Below are positions 5,401-12,996 of a stretch of 13,068 nt of DNA, one piece after another. This DNA is from Pusillimonas sp. UBA6240 (GTDB lineage: Bacteria; Pseudomonadota; Gammaproteobacteria; Burkholderiales; Burkholderiaceae_B), in NCBI GenBank assembly GCA_002441445.1, contig DJWC01000088.1, positions 4,265 through 17,332 of the forward strand. Direction: 5' to 3'. Under the pieces are notes generated by a model that made no database searches, was not told the origin of the DNA, and saw only the letters and a program-made list of their open reading frames with translations. Numbering within the stretch: position 1 is the first letter of the stretch; every line of letters begins with the position of its first letter. The position numbers and the translations under genes are program-made.

Positions 5401-5590
5401 CTTCTACTCCCTGTGCAGTTCGGCGGGAGGCCTACTGCTTATTAAAACTTTGCTTCTTTTTTTTAACGTTTGGAAACTGCGGTACGGTTTCCATGATAGA
5501 GATAGGGCGGCCTGTAAACATGCGGTAGAAGGCGTAAGCTGGTACCGGCTTTAAGACTTATCTTGACTAGGCTGCGGTACGCCAAATGGG
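5401..5590 (-). promoter_or_regulatory. Promoter/operator region of the csg operon
   Basis: No gene is visible here. TGCGGTA occurs three times in the same orientation (+ strand 5478-5484, 5521-5527, 5573-5579); the outer copies extend to an exact 10-base repeat, CTGCGGTACG (5477-5486 and 5572-5581). GGAAAC (5472-5477) and GTTTCC (5487-5492) form a dyad over the first copy. A near-palindrome, AAGCTGGTACCGGCTT, lies at 5536-5551. On the - strand TATCAT (5498-5493) is a fair -10 candidate; TTTACA (5518-5513) resembles a -35 but is only 14 bases away. An A8 tract follows at about 5456-5464. The csgE ribosome-binding site is at 5407-5411. Confidence 0.6.
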
Positions 5591-5616
5591 TTAGTCCGGC
5601 ACGAGGGCCGGACTAA
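5591..5616 (-). terminator. Hairpin terminator after pgaD
   Basis: TTAGTCCGGC (5591-5600) and GCCGGACTAA (5607-5616) form a perfect 10-bp stem with a 6-base loop. It starts 6 bases beyond the pgaD stop. The tail on the - strand (CCCATTTGG) is only weakly T-rich, so termination may be partial. It separates the pga and csg units. Confidence 0.6.
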
Positions 5617-5622
5617 GAATTT

Positions 5623-6099
5623 TCACGCTACCTTGGCAGCGGTTTCGTAGACGCTGTTGTTTCCAGCCGGCTGCATGCGGAGCTGGTCGGTTTCCAGGTG
5701 GGCGATGTCGCCGTCGTTGGAGTGGTAGATCACCGTAACCCGGCTGTCCTGGATCTCGTGCAATTGGTTGGGGGACAAATGGAAGTGGGCGGCCATCTGT
5801 TCATCATCCACCTCGGTCGGCTGCCGGTTCCGCCGGAGCGAGCGGAACAGGAATTTCCGATAGGTGCCCCACAGCACGATCAGCAAGGCGTTGAAGCCCG
5901 CCACCAGCAAATAGAGCGTCAGCGTGTGCAGGGTGGGCACCAGCGCTCCCGAGGCGGCCGCCGCGCTCGCTCCGTAGCTCTCCCCGAGTATGGAAACCAC
6001 TCCCTCAGTGAACAGATAGAAAAATCCTGTCCAGCCGGCTGCGGTCAGGGCGGTGTCTATGGCCCAGGCTATGGGCGAGCGTTGCGTAGTGATGATCAT
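5623..6099 (-). CDS. pgaD: PNAG synthesis protein PgaD
   Basis: A 158-residue inner-membrane protein with two predicted transmembrane segments, about 11-40 and 52-76, separated by an Ala/Ser-rich turn. A cytosolic C-terminal tail of about 80 residues follows. E. coli PgaD is 137 residues with the same two-helix layout; the family is poorly conserved, so position after pgaC is the main evidence. In E. coli, PgaD partners PgaC and the pair is activated allosterically by cyclic di-GMP. The start at 6099 is set by AAGGAG five bases upstream and by a four-base ATGA overlap with the pgaC stop. A longer open frame reaching 6729 only runs through pgaC in another phase. It is the last gene of the pga unit, with a hairpin after its stop. 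Confidence 0.9.
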   Translation of the reverse strand: MIITTQRSPIAWAIDTALTAAGWTGFFYLFTEGVVSILGESYGASAAAASGALVPTLHTLTLYLLVAGFNALLIVLWGTYRKFLFRSLRRNRQPTEVDDEQMAAHFHLSPNQLHEIQDSRVTVIYHSNDGDIAHLETDQLRMQPAGNNSVYETAAKVA

Positions 6100-7424
6100 G
6101 TCAACTCCTTGATGCCGCGGTCCGGGCTGGCCCAGCGTGCGCGCCGGCGCCGTATGCGCAGCATGACTTTGGGAAAACTGAAGAGAGTGGTTACGAGGTT
6201 GATGATCCAGTATGCGAAGGGATACCAGATGATCCAGTACAGCGAACGGGCCAGGTTGGGCTCGTAGCGCCGGTCTATCAGTACGCTGACCAGGAATTGC
6301 ATCAGGCATACCATAGCTAGCACCATGCCGGTGAAGGACGGGGGCATGAGCATGGAAACGGTAATATTGGGCGGCAGGGCGACCACATGCCCGAGCAGCC
6401 AGAGCACGATGGACAAGGCGAAGGCGAACGCCCAGCCGGTGGACAGGCAGAATTCCACCATCAGGGGCCACATGCGGCGGTGCTCCCAGGACCAGATCGA
6501 GATCAGGTTCTTCAGGAAGACTTCCGCGCCGCCTTGCGCCCAGCGCAGCCGCTGCTTCCAGAGGCCGCGCAAGGTTTCGGGCATCAGTATCCAGCACAGC
6601 GCACGCGGCTCGTAGAACACCGACCAGTGCGCCCGCTGCAGCTTCCAGGTGATGTCGATGTCTTCGGTGATCATGTCCAGGCTCCAGTAGCCCACCTCGT
6701 TCAGCGCCTTGCGCCGGAAGGCCGTGCACACGCCCGACACCGTGAACAGCTGCCCGTAGACGCGCTGCGTCCGCTTGATCAAGCCGATGATGGACGAGAA
6801 TTCCCCCACCTGTATGCGGCCGATGAGCGTGGATCGCGTGCGGATTCGCGGGTTGCCGGTCACCGCGCCCACGCGCGGATTGTTCACCAGGGGCGCGGCG
6901 ATATAGTTGACGGCGTCCGGGGCGAGCAGAGCGTCGCCGTCTATGCAGACCAGGTATTCGCTGCGCGCCGCCATGGCGCCCATGCGCAAGGCCATGGCCT
7001 TGCCCTGGTTATGGGCCAGGTGGATCACCCGCAGGCGCTCGTGTATGGCGGTCAGCCTGTCGAACATGGCGGCGGTCCCGTCGGATGATCCGTCATTGAT
7101 GGCGATCACTTCTATGTTCGGGTATTCCTGGTTCAGGGCCGCCAGTATCGTTTCCTCGCCGTGCTCCGCTTCGTTGTAGCAGGGGATCAGGATGCTGATC
7201 AGCGGATCGCCGGGAAACTGCGGCGGGCGATAGGGCCGCCAGTTCCATTTGCGCTCCCAGTGCGCCCAGAAGTACAGGCCGCCCGCCATCCATATGCCGG
7301 ACATGAAGAGCGGATAGAAGAAGACGAAATTGAGCAGCATATTGCTGGTCAGCACGAGCGTCAGTCCGAAGGGCGCGCCCAGGACGATGCACAGCACCAG
7401 GAAGGCAATGAGTCGGTCTATCAT
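6096..7424 (-). CDS. pgaC: Poly-beta-1,6-N-acetylglucosamine synthase PgaC
   Basis: A 442-residue processive family-2 glycosyltransferase of the inner membrane that polymerises UDP-GlcNAc into PNAG. Two N-terminal transmembrane helices (about 4-25 and 32-53) precede the catalytic domain. GT2 motifs are intact: N-D-G-S (110-113), I-D-G-D (Asp162 and Asp164), T-E-D (253-255) and Q-R-L-R-W (291-295). Three further membrane segments follow, roughly at 320-347, 363-383 and 393-415. It matches E. coli PgaC (441 residues) almost end to end, including T-G-N-P-R-I-R-T-R-S and W-V/A-S-P-D-R-G near the C-terminus. The start at 7424 overlaps the pgaB stop by four bases (ATGA) and gives an N-terminus like PgaC's; the in-frame extension to 7727 lies inside pgaB. 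No strong ribosome-binding site is seen, so translation is probably coupled to pgaB. Confidence 0.97.
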   Translation of the reverse strand: MIDRLIAFLVLCIVLGAPFGLTLVLTSNMLLNFVFFYPLFMSGIWMAGGLYFWAHWERKWNWRPYRPPQFPGDPLISILIPCYNEAEHGEETILAALNQEYPNIEVIAINDGSSDGTAAMFDRLTAIHERLRVIHLAHNQGKAMALRMGAMAARSEYLVCIDGDALLAPDAVNYIAAPLVNNPRVGAVTGNPRIRTRSTLIGRIQVGEFSSIIGLIKRTQRVYGQLFTVSGVCTAFRRKALNEVGYWSLDMITEDIDITWKLQRAHWSVFYEPRALCWILMPETLRGLWKQRLRWAQGGAEVFLKNLISIWSWEHRRMWPLMVEFCLSTGWAFAFALSIVLWLLGHVVALPPNITVSMLMPPSFTGMVLAMVCLMQFLVSVLIDRRYEPNLARSLYWIIWYPFAYWIINLVTTLFSFPKVMLRIRRRRARWASPDRGIKELT

Positions 7425-9448
7425 CTGAAGGGATACCAGGCGTTGGAAATGGCCGGCCGTATGACTTCCAGCCGGGGCTGATTCTGGGTGAAATCGTCGG
7501 GGTAGTAGCCGAAGCTGCGGGCGCCGCGCAGCTGCAGCCGCTTCAGCCAATGCGCCATCAAGGCGGAGTCCACATGGCCGGAGTCCTTGCCGTGAGCGGA
7601 GGGCCGCCAATCGCGCCCCTGCACTTCGAATACGGTCTTGTTCAAAGCCCCCGGGCGGGACGCCACCCGGTCCACCAGGCTGTCCAGCCAGGCGTCCGCT
7701 CCATCCTTGGGCACGTTTTCCATCCACGGCATGGCCATGGGCGCGGTCCAGTCATAGGCCTGCAGGAAGTCGTCCAGGTTCTGGGCGTACCATGCTTCGC
7801 TTTCCGGATGCAGTATGGGTTCCGCGTAGATGTTGCGGGCGGTCCTTATCTGCGGACCGCGTATGGCGCGCACATGATCGGCCAAGGTTTTGGTGAAATC
7901 GATCAGGTAGCCGCTTTTGTAGCGGGTCCATTTCTGCATGGTCGCGGGGTCTTCGCGCAGCGCCTGGATGCTGTCCGGCAGGCCGGCGGCCCGGTACGCG
8001 GCGAGCGCCTGCGGGCCCGCGTCCTCGAAGTCGGACAGCAAGGCATCGTCGTGGAACAGGATGCCGTTGAAGAGCGCGTGGCGCGACAGGTCTTCATAGA
8101 TCTCGGTGATCTTGCGCCGGGCGGCGGGGTCGAACGGAGATAGGCGCTGGTATGCATTGGGATCGACGCTGGTTTGCCCGGTCCGCGGATCCCAGCGCGC
8201 AACGCGGGGAATGGAAGGATCCAGGTCGAAGCTCAGCACCGGCATCCAGGCGTATACGTCCACGAAGGCTCGGCTCTTCAATTGCCAGGCGGCGCGGTTG
8301 AACAAATCGGCGCGCATGGGCAGATGGCGGTTGGGGAAATACACCGAGCGGACCAGGCCGTCTCCTTCCGGATCCGCAAAAGCCTGCAGGAATACCGTGG
8401 TGATCTGCATATCGGCGATGCGCTGCACGAGCTCGCCCAGATTGCGCTCCATCTGCTCCGGATCGTCATCGTAGACATAATCCAGATCCACATGCGCCAC
8501 GCGCATGACGGTGTTGTTCTCCATGATCATGGCGTTGTTGGCGAAGTTGTCGAGCTGCGGATCATTGGCGACGAGCACGCGCGGGATGTCTTGCAGCTCA
8601 TGCACATCGCCCAGACCGCTGTCCAGCATCATTACCATCTTGTAGCCTTTGTCCTGGACGATCTTCAGTGCGTCGCCGCTCGCCGCGCCGTAAGGCCACA
8701 CCCATACCCGCGGCGTCTTGCCGGTCACGCGGCGTATCTTGGCCGTGATGCGATCCACGTCGCGCGCGATGCGGGCCTTGTACTGCGCATCGGTTTCGTA
8801 CTGGCCGGTGTTCGGGTCATAGGCCCGCGCCGCCGCGGCCGGCTCCAGGTTGCCTTGCGGATTGGCCAGGATGCCGTAATGCAGGTTGTCGGTATGCGAT
8901 CCGATCTCCACCAGCCCCGATCGGGAAATCTCCCGCACCTGCTTCCAGGTCAGGAAGCGGTCGCGGTCGACGGGCTTGCCGCCGAAGTCCACCGGCTGGT
9001 CCAGCGGCGTATCCAGCCATGCGCCCACGGGCGCGAGCACGGCAGGCCATTTATAGGCTTTCAGCAGGGGGAACACGCGTGTGTAGAAGCTGCGGTAGCC
9101 GTCGTCGAAGGTGAGCAGCAGGGCCTTGTCGGGCAAAGGCTTGCCGCCTCTGTTGGCTTCCAGTATCTGGTCTACGGTGACGGGTTGGTAGCCGTTCTCG
9201 CGCAGCCATGCGAACTGCTGTATCAAGTGTTCGGTCTGGACGGCGACGTAGGCCTGATCCGGATCGCTGTCCTCGATGTCGTGGTAGGCCAGCGCCAGGA
9301 ACTTGTTCTTGGGCCAGCTTTGCTGGGAGTTGTGCATGGATCGCTGATCGGGCGGAACGAAGGCCGGGATGTCCTTGGCGCAGCTGCTGAGCAGCAGCAT
9401 GGAGCAGAACAGTCCAATCAAAGTGCGAAAGCAGGCTTGGGCAAACAT
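7421..9448 (-). CDS. pgaB: PNAG N-deacetylase / glycoside hydrolase PgaB (BpsB-like lipoprotein)
   Basis: A 675-residue periplasm-facing lipoprotein. A signal sequence ends in lipobox L20-S-S-C23. The N-terminal polysaccharide-deacetylase (CE4-type) domain, about 45-300, shows A-Y-H-D, T-F-D-D-G (Asp115-Asp116) and S-H-T-D-N-L-H, giving metal ligands Asp116, His185 and His190. The C-terminal domain (about 315-650) has G-I-L-F-H-D-D-A-L-L-S-D, the acidic cluster region of the hydrolase half, which in Bordetella and E. coli homologues cleaves partly deacetylated PNAG. The protein deacetylates PNAG before export through PgaA. The ATG at 9448 lies nine bases after the pgaA stop, with AGGGA overlapping that stop. 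Length and both domains are complete, and the final four bases overlap pgaC. Confidence 0.96.
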   Translation of the reverse strand: MFAQACFRTLIGLFCSMLLLSSCAKDIPAFVPPDQRSMHNSQQSWPKNKFLALAYHDIEDSDPDQAYVAVQTEHLIQQFAWLRENGYQPVTVDQILEANRGGKPLPDKALLLTFDDGYRSFYTRVFPLLKAYKWPAVLAPVGAWLDTPLDQPVDFGGKPVDRDRFLTWKQVREISRSGLVEIGSHTDNLHYGILANPQGNLEPAAAARAYDPNTGQYETDAQYKARIARDVDRITAKIRRVTGKTPRVWVWPYGAASGDALKIVQDKGYKMVMMLDSGLGDVHELQDIPRVLVANDPQLDNFANNAMIMENNTVMRVAHVDLDYVYDDDPEQMERNLGELVQRIADMQITTVFLQAFADPEGDGLVRSVYFPNRHLPMRADLFNRAAWQLKSRAFVDVYAWMPVLSFDLDPSIPRVARWDPRTGQTSVDPNAYQRLSPFDPAARRKITEIYEDLSRHALFNGILFHDDALLSDFEDAGPQALAAYRAAGLPDSIQALREDPATMQKWTRYKSGYLIDFTKTLADHVRAIRGPQIRTARNIYAEPILHPESEAWYAQNLDDFLQAYDWTAPMAMPWMENVPKDGADAWLDSLVDRVASRPGALNKTVFEVQGRDWRPSAHGKDSGHVDSALMAHWLKRLQLRGARSFGYYPDDFTQNQPRLEVIRPAISNAWYPFR

Positions 9449-9457
9449 GGCGTATCC

Positions 9458-11920
9458 CTAGAATCGGAAGGTCATTTGGAGCATGACGCGCAGTTCGCGT
9501 TCGCGCTCGCCGTCGTAGGGCCGGCTGACGCCGGTGATCGTGGCTCCTATGTCGAACCCATCCGCATGGCGATAGGTCATGCCGTAGCCCACCGCGGCGA
9601 TGGCGCCCGTGCCGAAGTTCTGCTGCGCATAGACGCCCGCGCCCAGCAGCAGGCTGTGCTCGAGCGTGGTGTTGTAGCGCCGGAACAGGATGTGGGTGAG
9701 CTTCAGGCTGGGCAATACTTCCAGATCCGATTTCGGGTTGAAGTAAAACGCGTCATCGCTGGAATTGCGCGAGGCCGCGATGCCCAGCTGCAGATCGGCC
9801 TTGAAGGTCGGCGTGGTGTAGATCCGCTCCGTGCCGCTGATCACGGCGGTGAGCCGGTTGTTGCCGTCGCTGAAGCGGGCGGGCGACAGCGAAAAGCGCC
9901 ATTCGCGGCGGTCGTTCGGGCGCCAGCGCGCGTACACCTCGGCGCTGTTGGAGTAGACGCCGTTGCGCAAGGCGCGCAATGGCGTTTCGCGCGAGCGGAA
10001 GGCCGCCGTGCCGCCGATTTGCCATTGATCGTTCACATCATAGGCGGCCATGACGCGCGCGCCCATTTTGTTGCCATAACCGTAGCTGTGGCCGGACACT
10101 TCCAGCTCGGCGGTCAGATCGCGGCCGCGCCATTCCACGCCGGTGCGCAGCCAGCGGTAGTTGCCGCTGCCTTCCTCGAATTCGGCGGTGGAATACCCGG
10201 CGCCGCCGAAAGCGCGCCAGTTGTGGTTCAGGGGTGCTGAATACAGCACGGTCTCGATGTCCGTGTCGCCGCTGCCGGTGACGGGGCTGTCCGATGCGAT
10301 GCCGCGATTGGCTTCGATGCGCAGCTCGGCCTTCTTGTGCAGCGTCAATTCGCGCTGCAGGTTCTTGGTGGACTGCCGATCGGGATAGCGCGCGGCCAGA
10401 TCCCGTTCCAGTATTTCAGCCTGGCGCCATTCCTGCAGATCCAGCGCCGTCAAGCCCTGGACCGCCTCGACTTCGGCGGCGCGCGGCTCCAGCGCTTCGG
10501 CCACCTTCAACTGTTTTTCGGCTTCTCTGGGGCGTCCCCGGTTGCGATATATATTGGCTAGAGCGGCGCGCAGCCCGACATTGCGCGGGGCGTTGCTGAC
10601 CAGGTTCTCGAATTTTTCCTGGGCCGCCGGCGTGTCGTCCTCGTAAAAAAGGCTTAATGCGCCGGTCTGCGCCGAATACATGTGCAAGTCGTTGGGGACT
10701 TTTTGCGGCACGCCCTTGATGTTGCGCCAGGTCGGCTGGCTGGCCTGCATGGCATCCACCAGCTTGCCGGCCTCGTCGAATTGCTCGTTCTCGAGCAGTG
10801 CATAGTACAGGCCCGTCTGCAGCGTAAGGCGCTCGCTGGCGTTGGCCTGCTGCGCACCTTCGTCGTTCAGCGCGCGCTGATAAAGGTCGCGCGCTTTTTC
10901 CGGCTGCTTCAGATCGAGGTAGGCGTTGGCGACATAATTCAGGGCATAGCGCGGCACTTGCACGCCTTGAGCCACCAGTTCCTCGTACGAGGACACGACG
11001 TCGTGGAATCGGTCGCGCGCGCTCAGCGCCTGCAATCGGTCCACTTGCAGACGCCTTACATCGGCTTGCGCGGCGGGGCCCAGCGCCTGCCATTCCGGAA
11101 TCAGCCTGTCGTATTCCGCGAGCGCGCGATCCGCGATGGCGTAGCGCTCCGTCTCTTCTTCTCTGACGGGCGTGCTGGCCAGCCTGGCGAGCTCGGCGAC
11201 ATAATCCGCTTCCAGCTTGCGCAGCTTTGCGGCATCGACCAGATCGGGATGCTGGCGCGCGGTATCGAGCGCGGCGCGCGCCAGGCCGGCGTTTTCCAGC
11301 GAGGCCAGATACTCGCGCATGACATAGGCTTTCTTCGGCGCCAGCGTGCGGGCCTGATCCGCCTCCTGCAACACGGGATAGGGCGATGGGGACTGCTTCA
11401 GTGCATAGCCCAGCGCAATGCGGGCGTCGGCATTGTCAGGGTCGGCCTCGATCAGCGCTTTGCCGCGCGCGACGGCTTCCGCGCTGCGTCCGGCATCGGC
11501 CAGCGTCATCACTTCGCCCACGGCGAATTGCGGCTGGCGCGGATAAATGCGCTGACCCTGCCGATAGTATTCCAGGGCGGTATCCCAGCGTTGCGTATCG
11601 CGGCTGGCGCGCGCGACAGTCTCGAGCACGTCCGCGGGCGGCCTGGTGGGCGCCGGCTGTAAGGCCTGATAAGCCTGAATGGCTTCTTCCCTGCGCCCCG
11701 CCCAACTGGCGATCAGCACATGATCGTAGGCGGCGCGCAGATCCCTGGGATGCTCCAGCGCATGCCGGCGCAGCATGTCCAATGCGGGTTCGTAGTCGCC
11801 GGCGCGTGCGCCCACGATCAATGCATCGTATTCCTGCCGGGTGACGGCCCAAGACGCCGGGTGGACGAGATAAAAGGCAATAGCGATGCCGGCGAATTTT
11901 AGGATTGTTGGCGTATTCAT
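9458..11920 (-). CDS. pgaA: PNAG export outer-membrane porin PgaA
   Basis: An 820-residue protein with a signal peptide (1-25, ending A-S-W-A). A long superhelical TPR region (about 30-510) has repeated helical pairs such as Y-E-P-A-L-D-M-L-R-R-H and W-D-T-A-L-E-Y-Y-R-Q-G. A C-terminal beta-barrel of about 295 residues ends with M-T-F-R-F, the terminal Phe expected for BAM-inserted barrels. E. coli PgaA is 807 residues with the same design. The TPRs bind deacetylated PNAG and the barrel exports it. The ATG at 11920 is chosen because the signal peptide begins there; the frame stays open to an ATG at 12049, but those 43 residues are polar and would bury the signal. The ribosome-binding site is weak (CGGAT). 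It is the first gene of pgaABCD. Confidence 0.94.
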   Translation of the reverse strand: MNTPTILKFAGIAIAFYLVHPASWAVTRQEYDALIVGARAGDYEPALDMLRRHALEHPRDLRAAYDHVLIASWAGRREEAIQAYQALQPAPTRPPADVLETVARASRDTQRWDTALEYYRQGQRIYPRQPQFAVGEVMTLADAGRSAEAVARGKALIEADPDNADARIALGYALKQSPSPYPVLQEADQARTLAPKKAYVMREYLASLENAGLARAALDTARQHPDLVDAAKLRKLEADYVAELARLASTPVREEETERYAIADRALAEYDRLIPEWQALGPAAQADVRRLQVDRLQALSARDRFHDVVSSYEELVAQGVQVPRYALNYVANAYLDLKQPEKARDLYQRALNDEGAQQANASERLTLQTGLYYALLENEQFDEAGKLVDAMQASQPTWRNIKGVPQKVPNDLHMYSAQTGALSLFYEDDTPAAQEKFENLVSNAPRNVGLRAALANIYRNRGRPREAEKQLKVAEALEPRAAEVEAVQGLTALDLQEWRQAEILERDLAARYPDRQSTKNLQRELTLHKKAELRIEANRGIASDSPVTGSGDTDIETVLYSAPLNHNWRAFGGAGYSTAEFEEGSGNYRWLRTGVEWRGRDLTAELEVSGHSYGYGNKMGARVMAAYDVNDQWQIGGTAAFRSRETPLRALRNGVYSNSAEVYARWRPNDRREWRFSLSPARFSDGNNRLTAVISGTERIYTTPTFKADLQLGIAASRNSSDDAFYFNPKSDLEVLPSLKLTHILFRRYNTTLEHSLLLGAGVYAQQNFGTGAIAAVGYGMTYRHADGFDIGATITGVSRPYDGERERELRVMLQMTFRF

Positions 11921-12375
11921 GGCTATCCGTTCAGATGAGAACAGACGAGGCAGGTCGTTTGCTGGACGGGTACATGTCGCGGGTTCCTCTTCTTTTTCGC
12001 AAAAGGCGAAGTTGTTCCCGAAGTAAGCACGAACGAACGGATTTGCCATGCGCCGGGCAAGATGGCGCGAGCATCATGCTTGCAACGTTTTGTTAGCGTC
12101 TGGATACAGACTTTATTGAATGCATCATAGAGACGAACAAGCGCCAAAAAAATGCGACGTACGGTCTACGCCAGCTTTCAGGCGGCGTAAGATGAAGTGC
12201 TTAATTTTTTGCGCGCCGTAAACTGGATGCGGCTCTTGTAGATAATTGATGCATGTCAATGCATGCGGCAAAGCGCTGGAACGGCCGGTGTCGTGCGGGT
12301 CTGCGCATAGCAGGCGCGGTGCTTGCTGCTTATGGCGGCGTGCCGGCCATATGGAGTAGGGCGGAAAAAATTGAT
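11921..12375 (-). promoter_or_regulatory. Intergenic regulatory region upstream of pgaABCD
   Basis: This 455-base gap holds no credible gene on either strand. A - strand -10-like TATGAT (12129-12124) lies in an AT-richer patch and would give a leader of about 200 bases. A perfect -35-like TTGACA occurs further upstream within the dyad ATTGA-N6-TCAAT (12246-12261), but no good -10 follows at normal spacing. Other dyads are GTCTG-GATA-CAGAC (12098-12111) and TACGCC (12167-12172) with GGCGTA (12184-12189). In the leader, TTCGC (11996-12000) pairs with GCGAA (12006-12010). Two GGA motifs follow: AGAGGA near 11985-11990 and ACGGA at 11926-11930, the latter inside the weak pgaA ribosome-binding site. 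Which promoter is used cannot be decided by eye. Confidence 0.4.
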
Positions 12376-12957
12376 TCAGGCCGAAGCCGTCAGGCTCTGC
12401 AGAATGCGCAATTGATCATCCAGGGGCAGGCCGGCATCCAGCGTGGGGATGCGGCCGCTCTGTACTGCGGCGGGTGCGCGCAGCTTATCGATATAGCTAT
12501 CCCAATGATCCAGCTTCCAGCGGTCGCGCGGGTCCGCGCGGCGCACGATGCGGTCCTTGCGGATGCCGGGGTCGAGTTCCAGCCACACATGGCGCAGCCT
12601 GGTATCCGCGGGCAAGCCCAGCGCTTGCGGCGAAAAGATCGCTTCCGAGGCAAGCTCGCGGCTCCATGGTCCCGGCAGCATCACGCTCAAGCCAAGCTCG
12701 AGCTGGTCGCGCGCTATGCGCAAAGTGCTCAAATAACCCAGATCGCGGATGTGCTGCTTGAAGGCAGGGCTGTCGCGATCGTTGGGGTCATGGCCCAAGG
12801 CCTGCAAGAAGGGGCCCGACCACGCTTCGCTGACGGCATCCTTGTCCAGCACGCACCAGCCGCGCCCCCGCGCCAATTCGCGGCGAATGAAATGGCTGGT
12901 CAGAAAAGACTTGCCGGTCCCGGCATGGCCCAGAATGAAGAAGGCGGTAGGGTGCAT
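12376..12957 (-). CDS. P-loop ATP-binding protein (kinase-like), function unknown
   Basis: A 193-residue cytosolic protein with an N-terminal Walker A motif, G10-H-A-G-T-G-K-S17, directly after a hydrophobic strand (A-F-F-I-L). A second strand ends in V-L-D-K-D-A-V, and a later V-W-L-E-L-D-P strand is followed by an Arg-rich stretch (R-K-D-R-I-V-R-R-A-D-P-R-D-R-W-K-L). The layout resembles small P-loop kinases of the adenylate/gluconate-kinase or zeta-like type; the substrate is unknown. The ATG at 12957 puts the P-loop at its usual distance from the N-terminus. An in-frame TTG at 12987 would add ten residues and lies nine bases after the upstream stop; neither start has a clear ribosome-binding site. 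The upstream gene is on the same strand, so the two may be co-transcribed. A T6 run follows its stop after an unstable small hairpin. No link to the matrix genes is evident. Confidence 0.78.
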   Translation of the reverse strand: MHPTAFFILGHAGTGKSFLTSHFIRRELARGRGWCVLDKDAVSEAWSGPFLQALGHDPNDRDSPAFKQHIRDLGYLSTLRIARDQLELGLSVMLPGPWSRELASEAIFSPQALGLPADTRLRHVWLELDPGIRKDRIVRRADPRDRWKLDHWDSYIDKLRAPAAVQSGRIPTLDAGLPLDDQLRILQSLTASA

Positions 12958-12996
12958 CGATGGAAGCGCCGGACGCGCGGCGCGCAAGAGATTCTA

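Noticed and set aside
5623..6729. A longer PgaD start reaching 6729
   Set aside because: The extension reads through pgaC in another phase. The ATG at 6099 has AAGGAG and a stop/start overlap and yields a normal PgaD.
8174..10240. A 688-codon open frame on the + strand opposite pgaA/pgaB
   Set aside because: It lies antisense to two complete, family-matching genes. GC-rich third-position bias commonly keeps the opposite frame open, and the product shows no recognisable domain.
9458..12049. A PgaA start at 12049, adding 43 residues
   Set aside because: The extension is polar and would bury the signal peptide that begins at 11920.
12246..12261. The perfect TTGACA box as the pga promoter -35
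   Set aside because: At 16-18 bases downstream there is no -10-like hexamer, and the box is part of a dyad, so the match may be incidental.
12331..12351. TATGGC...GCCATA inverted repeat as a terminator for the ATPase gene
   Set aside because: The stem is only six pairs, no T-run follows, and the T6 run lies before the stem rather than after it.
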